The translations under genes were made by a program, and so were the position numbers. A stretch of DNA of 58,980 bases, from NCBI RefSeq assembly GCF_016482685.1, contig NZ_JACYHF010000032.1, forward strand, positions 1 through 58,980, in the 5' to 3' direction. This stretch comes from Streptomyces sp. DSM 110735. Its GTDB lineage: Bacteria; Actinomycetota; Actinomycetes; Streptomycetales; Streptomycetaceae. Positions 34,750 through 44,820 of the stretch are shown here, piece after piece; the stretch's first letter is position 1, and each line of letters begins with the position of its first letter. The notes under the pieces were generated by a model. That model was not told where the DNA came from. It saw only the letters and a list, made by a program, of their open reading frames with translations, and made no database searches.

Positions 34750-35025
34750 ATGGAGACACAGACGGCACCCGCCGGGATCATCCGCTACTGGGCGGCGGCC
34801 AAGGGCGCGGCCGGTACGGCCGAGGAGCCCTACCGCGCCACGACCCTCGCGCAGGCGCTGGAGCAGGCGCGGGCCCGCCACGCCGACCGGCCGCGCTTCG
34901 GACAGGTGCTGGGCATCTGCTCGTTCCTGGTCGACGGCCGTCCGGTGGGCGACCGCGACCACACGGCGATCGCGCTGCCCGAGGGCGGCACGGTCGAGGT
35001 GCTGCCCCCGTTCGCGGGCGGCTGA
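34750..35025 (+). CDS. moaD: molybdopterin synthase sulfur carrier subunit MoaD
   Basis: A 91-aa ubiquitin-like sulfur carrier. It begins with a beta strand and an Ala-rich segment (IRYWAAAKGAAGTAEEPY) and ends in the diagnostic Gly-Gly (VEVLPPFAGG), where thiocarboxylate forms for dithiolene synthesis. ATG 34750 is used. It is followed 76 bp later by its partner moaE. No MoeB-type adenylyltransferase is adjacent, so activation must use one encoded elsewhere. Confidence 0.93.
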   Translation: METQTAPAGIIRYWAAAKGAAGTAEEPYRATTLAQALEQARARHADRPRFGQVLGICSFLVDGRPVGDRDHTAIALPEGGTVEVLPPFAGG

Positions 35026-35101
35026 TCCCGCGCACTCCCCCCCTGCGACCGCTTCCCCGTACGACCGCTCCCCCATCGGAACCCGGACCCTGGACCGCGC
35101 C

Positions 35102-35572
35102 ATGCTGCACCTGCCCGAGACCCTCTCCTCCTCCCTGTCCTCGTCCCTCGCCTCCCCCATCCGGCTGCTCGCCGTCCGCGACACCGCGCTCTCGCTCGAC
35201 GAGGTGTACGCGGCGGTCGGTGACGACGCGGCGGGCGGCACCGCCCTCTTCGTCGGCACCGTGCGCGACCACGACGGCGGCAAGTCCGTGACCTCGCTGG
35301 AGTACAGCGCCCACCCGAGCGCGGAGGCGGAGCTGCGGCGGGTGGCCGAGAAGGTCGCCGCCGACTTCCCCGTGCTCTCCCTGGCCGCCGTGCACCGCAC
35401 GGGTCCGCTGTCCATCGGTGACGTCGCGGTGATCACCGCCGTCTCCTGCCCGCACCGCGCCGAGGCGTTCGCCGCCTGCAGGCTGCTGACCGACACCCTC
35501 AAGCACGAGGTGCCGATCTGGAAGCGCCAGCTCTTCGTGGACGGCACGGAGGAGTGGGTCGGCGCCTGCTGA
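35102..35572 (+). CDS. moaE: molybdopterin synthase catalytic subunit MoaE
   Basis: A 156-aa catalytic subunit. With MoaD it converts cyclic pyranopterin monophosphate to molybdopterin. TALFVGTVRDHDGGKSVTSL and LEYSAHP are the family signature. HRTGPLSIGDVAV and the C-terminal KHEVPIWKRQ with the active-site lysines are intact. The first 20 residues are Ser/Leu-rich and may not belong to the mature fold; the start could be later. It ends 19 bp before the convergent DUF1345 gene. Confidence 0.95.
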   Translation: MLHLPETLSSSLSSSLASPIRLLAVRDTALSLDEVYAAVGDDAAGGTALFVGTVRDHDGGKSVTSLEYSAHPSAEAELRRVAEKVAADFPVLSLAAVHRTGPLSIGDVAVITAVSCPHRAEAFAACRLLTDTLKHEVPIWKRQLFVDGTEEWVGAC

Positions 35573-35591
35573 GGGGCGCGCGGCGCGCGGG

Positions 35592-36227
35592 TCAGCCCGT
35601 GACGATCCCGGTGACCAGGTTGATGGTGGTGGCGAGCACGCTGATGCCGAACAGGTACGACAGCAGGCAGTGCCGCAGCACGACCGAGCGGATCAGCGGG
35701 CTGGAGACGCTGGTGTCGGAGACCTGGTAGGTCATGCCGAGGTTGTAGCTGAAGTAGAAGAAGTCCCGGTACGCCGGCGGTCGCGAGGAGTTGAAGTCGA
35801 TGCCGCCGTCGGCCGGACCGTAGTAGAGGTACGCGTAGCGGGCGGTGTACATCAGGTGCAGCGCCGCCCAGGCCATGAACACCCCGCACACGGCGACGGC
35901 GGCCGCCGCGGGTCCGGTGCCGGAGCGGTCCGCGACCAGCAGCAGCACGATGCCGACCAGACCGAGCAGCGAGGCCACCACGACCACGAGTTCCTCGACG
36001 TGCGGACGGAAGTCCTCGCGCCGGGCGTTGGTGTGGGTGGCCTTCGCGTCCATCGGCCACAGCACGATCCAGCCCGCGACCACGAAGAGGATGCCCGCCG
36101 CCGCGATACCGCAGAGGATGCCCAGCGCCGCCTGGGCGGTCAGTCCGACCGCGACGCCGACCGCCGCGCCGACGACGACCGCGCCGGCCAGCCTGGGAAC
36201 CGCGGACACCGGCAGCCAGATGCTCAT
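35592..36227 (-). CDS. DUF1345 membrane protein
   Basis: A 211-aa integral membrane protein with five hydrophobic segments (about 10-30, 33-55, 78-97, 106-125, 185-205). The YFSYNLGMTYQVSDTSVSS segment is typical of DUF1345 proteins and resembles the pore loop of ion channels. The ATG at 36227 is chosen over an upstream frame extension that is Arg/Pro rich. It converges on moaE and is divergent from FUSC copy 2. The function is unknown. Confidence 0.85.
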   Translation of the reverse strand: MSIWLPVSAVPRLAGAVVVGAAVGVAVGLTAQAALGILCGIAAAGILFVVAGWIVLWPMDAKATHTNARREDFRPHVEELVVVVASLLGLVGIVLLLVADRSGTGPAAAAVAVCGVFMAWAALHLMYTARYAYLYYGPADGGIDFNSSRPPAYRDFFYFSYNLGMTYQVSDTSVSSPLIRSVVLRHCLLSYLFGISVLATTINLVTGIVTG

Positions 36228-36415
36228 GCGCCACCACAGTAGTCGCCCCGGCCGCCGTCGGCCCGGTGTCCGCCGCCTCCGGGTCCGGCGGGCACCGGGC
36301 CGACGGCGCGTTGGAGGCACCGGCCAACCCGCCGCACATATCAGTCGAGCCCCAGGTCAGAAGGGGTTTCGTAAGTGATCAGGAATCCGACCGGAGCAAG
36401 TGATATACACCGAAC

Positions 36416-38164
36416 ATGCCCCTATCCCGCCCGCCCCAGCGCGCCGTGACCGGTGACGGCAGGCGGCGAGCGGCCGCCGCTCTCGCACGGGTGCTCTCCC
36501 CGCGGGGAGCCCTCGCCCTGCAGAAGGTGGACGGCGCGTTCACCTTCGCCCTGCGCGCCGCGCTCGCCATGGCGCTCGCCGCGCTGCCGGTCGTCGCCGC
36601 CGGGCGTCCGGATCTGAGCGTGTACGGGATGATGGGCGCCTTCACGACGACGTTCGGGCGCAATCTGCCCTACCGGCGCCGGGCCAGGGCGCTCGCCGCG
36701 GTCGCGGTGGCCATGACGTCGTGCGTGGGTCTCGGTTCGCTGCTCGCCGCGGTGGCGCGCCCCTGGGAGGGCAGCACGGGCGCCATCGTGGTGGTGGCGG
36801 CGACGGCGGTGGTCGCGGGACTGGCGAAGTACTGCTGCGACGCCACCCGGCTCGGCGGGCTCGGCGCGATCCTGCTGTTGTTCTCCTTCGCGGTGTCCGC
36901 GAACGCCCACACCACGCTCGGGGAGGTGCTGCCGCGCACCGGGCTGGCGGCGGCGGGCGCCGCGCTCGCCTGGGTGCTGGCGGTCCTCGGCCGGTTCGTG
37001 CACCCCGACCGTCCCGAGCGGCTGGCGGTGGCGGGCGCGCTGCGCTCGCTCGCGGAGCTGATGGACGCCGCCCGGGGCGGCACCGGACGCTCGCGGCAGC
37101 GGGCCACGGCCGCCGTGCTGCAGGCGTACCACAGCCTGGGTCTCGCCCCGCCGACGCACGGCGACCGGGTGAGCCGCGAGGCGACCACCGTGCAACTCAC
37201 GGACCTGTCCTGGACGATACTGATCGACTCCTCCGTACGGCTCCCGCACGACCCCGCCGAGCTGGCGGGGCTGCTGCGCACCCAGGCGGATCTGCTGGCC
37301 GACCGGCGGATCAGCAATCCGCCGGTGCTGCCCGACCTGTCCGCGCACACCCCGGTGACCTCGGCGCGCCGCAGACACCGCTGGCAGCGGACGACGCCGG
37401 TCGATCCGGCGGCCCGGCGCGCCTGGGTGCTGGTGCGCGGCCGGGCGGGCGGGCACACGCCGATGGCGGTCCTCGTGGTGCCCGCGGTGCGGATGTTCCT
37501 CGGCACGCTGGTGGCGGGCGGGGTGGCCGTGGGACTCGGACTCGGGCACGGCTACTGGGCCGCGATCTCCGCCGCCGCCGTGCTGCACGCGGTCAACGTG
37601 CGCACGACGATGCAGCGCGCCGTCCAGCGCACCCTGGGCACGGCCATCGGTCTGCTGATCGCCCTCGGTGTGCTCGCCGGGCATCCCGCGCCCGCGCTGC
37701 TCGCCCTGGTGGTCGTGATCCTGGAGTTCCTGCTCGAGTACATGGTGGTGCGCAACTACGGTCTGGGCGTGGTCTTCCTGACCCCGCTGGCGTTGCTGCT
37801 GAGCGATCTCGCCGACCCCACCACGCCGGAGCGGCTGGTGTACGACCGGGGGCTGGGCAGTCTGCTCGGGATCGTCGTCGGGCTGGTCTGTTCGCTGCTC
37901 GTGGTGCACGACCAGGCGGCGGTGCGCGTGGAGCGCGCGCTGGCCGCCTGCACCGACGCGACCCGGCGGGCGGAGCGGGCGCTGACCGCCACCCGTCCGG
38001 TGCACCCGGTCGTCCCGGTACGCCTCGCGGTGACCGTGGTGGAGCTGCGGGACGCGGACGACGCGGCGGCGGGCGAACTGTGGTCGGCGGGGATCGACCC
38101 GGCGGCGCTCGCCGCGGCCGAACAGCGCGCCTATCTGCTGCTCGCGCGGCTGCTGCACCACTGA
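36416..38164 (+). CDS. FUSC-family membrane transporter, copy 2
   Basis: A 582-aa paralog of the FUSC protein at 21485-23302. It shares ARVLSPRGALAL, TFALRAALAMAL, the cytoplasmic linker, and the FUSC core GLGHGYWAAISAAAVLHAVN, RAVQRTLGTAIGLL and VVRNYGLGVVFLTPLALLL. Two hydrophobic clusters (about 40-200 and 360-500) flank the linker. ATG 36416 has only a distant GGAG. It lies 139 bp before Clp copy 2, on the same strand but across a strong terminator. No LysR gene is next to this copy. The exported substrate is unknown. Confidence 0.88.
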   Translation: MPLSRPPQRAVTGDGRRRAAAALARVLSPRGALALQKVDGAFTFALRAALAMALAALPVVAAGRPDLSVYGMMGAFTTTFGRNLPYRRRARALAAVAVAMTSCVGLGSLLAAVARPWEGSTGAIVVVAATAVVAGLAKYCCDATRLGGLGAILLLFSFAVSANAHTTLGEVLPRTGLAAAGAALAWVLAVLGRFVHPDRPERLAVAGALRSLAELMDAARGGTGRSRQRATAAVLQAYHSLGLAPPTHGDRVSREATTVQLTDLSWTILIDSSVRLPHDPAELAGLLRTQADLLADRRISNPPVLPDLSAHTPVTSARRRHRWQRTTPVDPAARRAWVLVRGRAGGHTPMAVLVVPAVRMFLGTLVAGGVAVGLGLGHGYWAAISAAAVLHAVNVRTTMQRAVQRTLGTAIGLLIALGVLAGHPAPALLALVVVILEFLLEYMVVRNYGLGVVFLTPLALLLSDLADPTTPERLVYDRGLGSLLGIVVGLVCSLLVVHDQAAVRVERALAACTDATRRAERALTATRPVHPVVPVRLAVTVVELRDADDAAAGELWSAGIDPAALAAAEQRAYLLLARLLHH

Positions 38165-38168
38165 CAAA

Positions 38169-38197
38169 GCGGCCCGGCGGAGCCTCCGCCGGGCCGC
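38169..38197 (+). terminator. perfect 13-bp hairpin after FUSC copy 2
   Basis: GCGGCCCGGCGGA at 38169-38181 pairs with TCCGCCGGGCCGC at 38185-38197 around a GCC loop, 4 bp after the stop. Confidence 0.88.
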
Positions 38198-38303
38198 CGA
38201 CGGCGGTTGCGCGAGAGCCCGTTGTGATTGTCCGGTAGTACGGGACTTCCTCAAGGACCCTGTGATTAGGTGGGGTTTCCCGCACGGGGAGATGAGGAGG
38301 CTG

Positions 38304-40799
<2,496 letters not shown>

Positions 40800-40814
<15 letters not shown>

Positions 40815-40841
40815 CGGACGGCGCCCGCGAAGTAGCGGACG
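40800..40841 (+). repeat. 21-bp perfect tandem duplication over the clp stop codon
   Basis: The unit GCGCCCGCGAAGTAGCGGACG occupies 40800-40820 and again 40821-40841. The first copy contains the TAG stop at 40812-40814 and the second repeats the last codons and stop out of use. This looks like a recent slippage event. Confidence 0.9.
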
Positions 40842-40853
40842 TCACCGGTCGGA

Positions 40854-40882
40854 GGGGCGTACGGAGGCTTTCCGTACGCCCC
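40854..40882 (+). terminator. perfect 12-bp hairpin after Clp copy 2
   Basis: GGGGCGTACGGA / TCCGTACGCCCC around GGCTT, 40 bp after the stop. Confidence 0.85.
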
Positions 40883-40908
40883 TTCCGTTCGCCCGCTACC
40901 GTGTGGCC

Positions 40909-41265
40909 ATGCGCCATGAGGTGACCGACGCCGACACGGCGGAGGCGGTGGGCAGCGGTGACGTACCCGTGCTCGCCACCCCGCGCCTGATCGCCTGGCT
41001 GGAGGCGGCGACCGTACGGTCCGCCGTGCCGTTCACCGGCCCCGGCCTGACCACCGTGGGAACCGCCGTGCGGGTACGGCATCTGCGGGCCACCCGGGTG
41101 GGCGGGCACGTGGAGGTGACCGCCGAGCCGCCGCCCGGCGAGCCGGGACGGCGGCTGACGTTCGCGGTGCAAGCCGTGGACGGCGCGGGTGAGTTGGTGG
41201 CGACGGGCGAGATCGACCGGGTGATCGTGGACCGCGCGGACTTCCTCGCGGCGGCGCCCGGCTGA
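40909..41265 (+). CDS. FlK-like hotdog thioesterase family protein
   Basis: A 118-aa hotdog-fold protein resembling the fluoroacetyl-CoA thioesterase (FlK) class. VPVLATPRLIAWLEAATVRS matches the conserved start of the fold with its T-P and E residues, and VRVRHLRATRVGGHVEVTAE holds the His-bearing strand. The substrate is unknown and most relatives are not fluoroacetyl-specific. The gene looks leaderless: TACCGT at 40897-40902 is a good -10 box with ATG 6 nt later and no Shine-Dalgarno (a GTG at 40903 would overlap that spacing). It converges on the Nudix gene. Confidence 0.75.
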   Translation: MRHEVTDADTAEAVGSGDVPVLATPRLIAWLEAATVRSAVPFTGPGLTTVGTAVRVRHLRATRVGGHVEVTAEPPPGEPGRRLTFAVQAVDGAGELVATGEIDRVIVDRADFLAAAPG

Positions 41266-41280
41266 TTCTCGTTCTCCTGC

Positions 41281-41643
41281 TCAGACCGGGCTGTGCCCCC
41301 GGAGGTAGGCGACCACCGCCGGGGGCAGTCCGGCGCTCTCCGCCTCCTCGAACGGCAGCCACTTGATCGCCTCCGGCGAGAGCCGGGCGCCGCCCGAGGG
41401 GTCGTCCGTGAGCAGGCTGCACAGCACGGCCGGGGGCTCCTGTCCGGGCTCCAGGGGCTGGGAGCCGTCGACGAGATAGCCGGTGAGTTCGTACACGACC
41501 CGGGCGGCGGCTGCCTCCGCCGACTCCGCCTCCTCGGCGGACCCCGAGGGCAGCACCCATCCATTGCCCTCGGTCACCAGCAGCAGCCGTCCGTCGTACG
41601 GCACCACCGCTTGGACCCCGCCCCCGGTCTGCTCCCACGTCAT
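41281..41643 (-). CDS. Nudix-fold protein with degenerate Nudix box
   Basis: A 120-aa protein with a Nudix-like fold: an N-terminal strand (GGGVQAVVPYDGRLLLVTEG), then GNGWVLPSGSAEEAESAEAA. The Nudix box G-x5-E-x7-REUxEExGU is only partly kept. The GSAEEAE start is present, but REVxEE reads RVVYEL, removing Glu residues that bind the catalytic metal. Hydrolysis is therefore doubtful and a binding role is possible. ATG 41643 is used; in-frame codons upstream give only Arg-rich sequence. Confidence 0.7.
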   Translation of the reverse strand: MTWEQTGGGVQAVVPYDGRLLLVTEGNGWVLPSGSAEEAESAEAAAARVVYELTGYLVDGSQPLEPGQEPPAVLCSLLTDDPSGGARLSPEAIKWLPFEEAESAGLPPAVVAYLRGHSPV

Positions 41644-41675
41644 GACCCGTGCACCCCATCCCTGTTCGCAGGTCG

Positions 41676-41701
41676 GCCGTCCGGCCGCGCGGCCGGACGG
41701 T
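41676..41701 (-). terminator. hairpin after Cys-less DsbA-fold gene
   Basis: CCGTCCGGCCG (41677-41687) pairs with CGGCCGGACGG (41690-41700), 42 bp beyond the stop at 41743. Confidence 0.7.
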
Positions 41702-41742
41702 CGTCTCCTACCCAGGGGCCGAGCGCCCCGCACTCGAACGGT

Positions 41743-42330
41743 TCAGGACGTGATCTGGGAGAGGAACTTCTGCGGGTCGGTGTCGACCTCGCCCTCGACG
41801 GTGACGACGGGGATGTTCTCCTTGTCGTACCAGACGGCAGGGGTACCGGGCAGCCCGAAGGTCTCGAAGGTGGAGATGGACTCGCCCGCCCAGGTCACAT
41901 AGGTGTGCCCGGACACCTTCTGGTCGAAGTCGGAGGAGCGCAGCCCGTCCACGCCGTTCGCCACGGACAGCAGCACGGAGGCGTCGGAGAACTTGTCCTC
42001 GCCGGGCGGGAAGGGCTGGTTGTCGAACAGCGCCGCCAGATACCCGATGAGCTGTGCCTGCCCGGCATCGCTCGCGGCAGCCAGTGCGGCGACGGCCTGC
42101 TGGTCACCGTCCCCACCCACGCTGTCGTCGATGGCCCCGGCGAAGTGGAACTTCACGACAGCCTTGCCGTCGTCCGCGAGCTGCTTGATCGTGCCGAGCA
42201 GCGCCTTGGCCATCCGAGCGGACGCCCGGTCACGCATCTCCAGAAACACCTGCAGCTCATGCGGCGCCGACAGATCACCGTAGTAGAGCGTCTTCCCGTC
42301 GGACCCGGTCGTGTGTGCGGGAGTGGTCAT
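41743..42330 (-). CDS. DsbA-fold thioredoxin-like protein lacking cysteines
   Basis: A 195-aa protein with the DsbA/mycothiol-S-transferase-like layout. It has an N-terminal strand (TLYYGDLSAPHELQVFLEMR), an inserted helical domain, and the cis-Pro loop GLPGTPAVWYD near 160-170. There is no cysteine anywhere in the protein, and the position where CxxC would stand reads LEMRDR. It cannot be a thiol oxidoreductase of the usual kind; a chaperone or ligand-binding role is possible. ATG 42330 is used. It is divergent from the SpoIIE-type regulator. Confidence 0.78.
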   Translation of the reverse strand: MTTPAHTTGSDGKTLYYGDLSAPHELQVFLEMRDRASARMAKALLGTIKQLADDGKAVVKFHFAGAIDDSVGGDGDQQAVAALAAASDAGQAQLIGYLAALFDNQPFPPGEDKFSDASVLLSVANGVDGLRSSDFDQKVSGHTYVTWAGESISTFETFGLPGTPAVWYDKENIPVVTVEGEVDTDPQKFLSQITS

Positions 42331-42486
42331 GGTCTTGAGCTTGGCACAAACCGCCGCATTCTGTCCTGACAGAGCTGCGGGCAGTCGGCGCAGCGGCACC
42401 GGCCCGCACCCGCACACGACCCCGTCCGCCACATCGCCGAAGGCACCCCGCACGACACCCAGCCACCCCTGGCGCAGCATGGATAG

Positions 42487-44601
42487 GTGAACGCATCGCA
42501 GGACATGACCGCAGACCGAGGCAGAGGCCGGGACCTCGACGGCGCGGTGCTGGACGCCCTGTTCGCGGACTCCCCCCACCCCGTGTACGTCCTGGACACC
42601 GAACTCCGCCTCGTCGGCTTCAACGACGCCGCAGGACACTTCCGCCACCTGCCCCCCACCGGCGCCCTCGGCATGCCCCTGCGCCAGTGGGCACCCGGTC
42701 TGCACCACGAACAGGTCGAGGCGATGCTCCGCGAGGTCCTGACCACCGGCGAGCCCAGGTCGGACTTCGAGGTGGAGCACCGCCCCGTACCGGACGCCGC
42801 CCCCGGCGCCGGTCTCCCCCACACCGTCCTGTCCCTCGCCGCGTTCCGCCTGCGGGACTCCGTGCGCGGGGTGAAGGGACTGGCGCTGAGCGTGATGGAC
42901 GCGACCGACCGCTACCGGGCGCAGGTCCGCCTGGATGTGCTGCGGCAGGCGAGCGCGCGGATCGGCACCACGCTCGACATCGTGCACACGGCGCAGGAGC
43001 TGGCGGACGTGTGCGTGCCCGATCTCGCGGACACGGTGGTGATCGACGTCCTGGACGCGGTACTGCGCGGCGACGTGCCCCCGCTGGACTCGCTCGGCCA
43101 CGATCTGCTGCTGCGCTGCGCGGGCTACAGCTCGGTGCGGCCGACGAACGGACACCGTCCGATCGAGGTCGGCAGCGTGCTGGAGCCCGGTCTGTCCTCG
43201 CGCTACAAGCAGGTCCTCACCGAGCGGCGCCCGGTGCTGCTCGGCGGTCCGGACGGCCACGAGGAGGCGGAGACGCACGGCAGGAGCAACGCGCTGGTGC
43301 CGGAGCAGGACGCGCACTCGCGGATGGCGGTGCCGCTCGCCGCCCGGGGCGGCATCCTCGGACTCGCCCGCTTCTACCGGCAGCGCACCGCCGTCCCCTT
43401 CACCGAGGACGACCTCCGCCTCGCCGACGAGCTGACCCGGCACACCGCGCTGTGCCTGGACAACGCGCGGCTCTACACGCGCGAGCGCTCAGTGGCCCGC
43501 ATCCTCCAGCTCAGCCTGCGCCCGGTGCACGTGCCCGGGCACAGCGCGGTGGAGACGGCGCACAGCTACCTGCCGAGCAGCACCAGCGGGGACTGGTTCG
43601 ACATCATCCCGCTCTCCGGCGCGCGCGTCGGGCTCGTCGTCGGGGAGCCGCCGACCCGGGGCATCCGGGCGGCGGTGACCATGGGCGGGCTGCGCGCGGC
43701 CATCGGCGCCCTGGCGACCCTGGACCTGCCGCCGGAGGAGCTGCTGGAGCGGGTGCACGACCTGGTGTCCCGGCTGGACGCGGAGGAGTCCCGCCACCCG
43801 GACGAGACGCTGGACAGCAGACGCGCGGGCACGAGCTGTCTGTACGCGGTCTACGATCCGGTCTCGCACCGCTGCACCCTGGCCAGCGCGGGCCATCCGC
43901 CGCCCGCCGTGGCCCGCCCCGGCGAGCCGGTGGCCTTCGCGGACATGCCGATCGGACCCCCGCTGGGGCGCGGGGCGCCGCGCTACCACTCGGTGCGCGT
44001 CGAGCTGCCCGTGGGCACGCTGGTCATGCTCTGCAATCCGGTGCTGCTGCGTGACGCGAGCCCCGACTCCCAGGAGCAGTTGGCCCGGCTCGGCGAGGCG
44101 CTGCGCCCCGAGGACCGTCCGCTGCCGGACATCGTCAAGACGATCCTGAGCGATCTGGCGCGCCCGCATCCCACCGGCGACGGGGTGCTGCTGCTCGCCC
44201 GCACGCTCGGTCTGGGCAGCGACCGCGTCGCCTCCTGGTCCCTGCCGAACGAGCCGGAGGCGGTCGGTCAGGCACGCAGCCGCACGGAGGAGCGGCTGGA
44301 CCACTGGGGTCTCGCGGAGCTTGCCTTCACGGCGACGCTGGTGGTCAGCGAGCTGGTCACCAACGCCGTGCGCTACTCGGAGGGACCGATCCGGCTGCGG
44401 CTGGTCCGTGACCATGCGGCGCTGATCATCGAGGTGACCGACGACAGCAGCACCGCGCCCCAGTTGCGGCACGCGGAGGACGACGACGAGCACGGGCGGG
44501 GGCTGTCCATCACCTCGCAGCTCACCGAGCACTGGGGCACCCGGCGCGAGCACCGGGGCAAGACCATCTGGGCGGAACTGGCGCAGCACGCGGCGGCCTG
44601 A
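42487..44601 (+). CDS. PAS-GAF-SpoIIE-HATPase regulator with altered phosphatase site
   Basis: A 704-aa cytoplasmic signalling protein. It has PAS (about 20-145), GAF (about 165-330), SpoIIE/PP2C-like (about 350-575) and RsbW-like HATPase (about 590-700; ELVTNAVRY N-box and HGRGLSI G-box). Such proteins usually control anti-sigma-factor antagonists. In the phosphatase the first motif is kept (SGDWFD, 367-372), but GDVMGHG reads GEPPTRG (386-392). The usual YTDGLVE metal site reads LCNPVLL, and the last DD-ALL reads GDGVLLL. Loss of acidic ligands suggests weak or absent phosphatase activity. GTG 42487 has no Shine-Dalgarno; CAGCAT 6 nt upstream may be a leaderless -10. Confidence 0.88.
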   Translation: MNASQDMTADRGRGRDLDGAVLDALFADSPHPVYVLDTELRLVGFNDAAGHFRHLPPTGALGMPLRQWAPGLHHEQVEAMLREVLTTGEPRSDFEVEHRPVPDAAPGAGLPHTVLSLAAFRLRDSVRGVKGLALSVMDATDRYRAQVRLDVLRQASARIGTTLDIVHTAQELADVCVPDLADTVVIDVLDAVLRGDVPPLDSLGHDLLLRCAGYSSVRPTNGHRPIEVGSVLEPGLSSRYKQVLTERRPVLLGGPDGHEEAETHGRSNALVPEQDAHSRMAVPLAARGGILGLARFYRQRTAVPFTEDDLRLADELTRHTALCLDNARLYTRERSVARILQLSLRPVHVPGHSAVETAHSYLPSSTSGDWFDIIPLSGARVGLVVGEPPTRGIRAAVTMGGLRAAIGALATLDLPPEELLERVHDLVSRLDAEESRHPDETLDSRRAGTSCLYAVYDPVSHRCTLASAGHPPPAVARPGEPVAFADMPIGPPLGRGAPRYHSVRVELPVGTLVMLCNPVLLRDASPDSQEQLARLGEALRPEDRPLPDIVKTILSDLARPHPTGDGVLLLARTLGLGSDRVASWSLPNEPEAVGQARSRTEERLDHWGLAELAFTATLVVSELVTNAVRYSEGPIRLRLVRDHAALIIEVTDDSSTAPQLRHAEDDDEHGRGLSITSQLTEHWGTRREHRGKTIWAELAQHAAA

Positions 44602-44820
44602 GCGCCTCCGTCCGGACCTGCCCCCGTCTGTCCCGCCGCGCCGCCCACACCCGTGCGCGCGTGTGGTCCGTACCGCCGGGGAATCCCTTCCGCTCGGGGT
44701 GCGCGGTGGTGGAGACTGCCGCCCAGCCGGTGCGGCCGTCACTGCCGCCCGCTTGTGCAACTCCCTTATTTTTCAGGCGTGTTCACGCGCCTTCATCCCC
44801 GGAAGACCAAGGGCTCCCCC

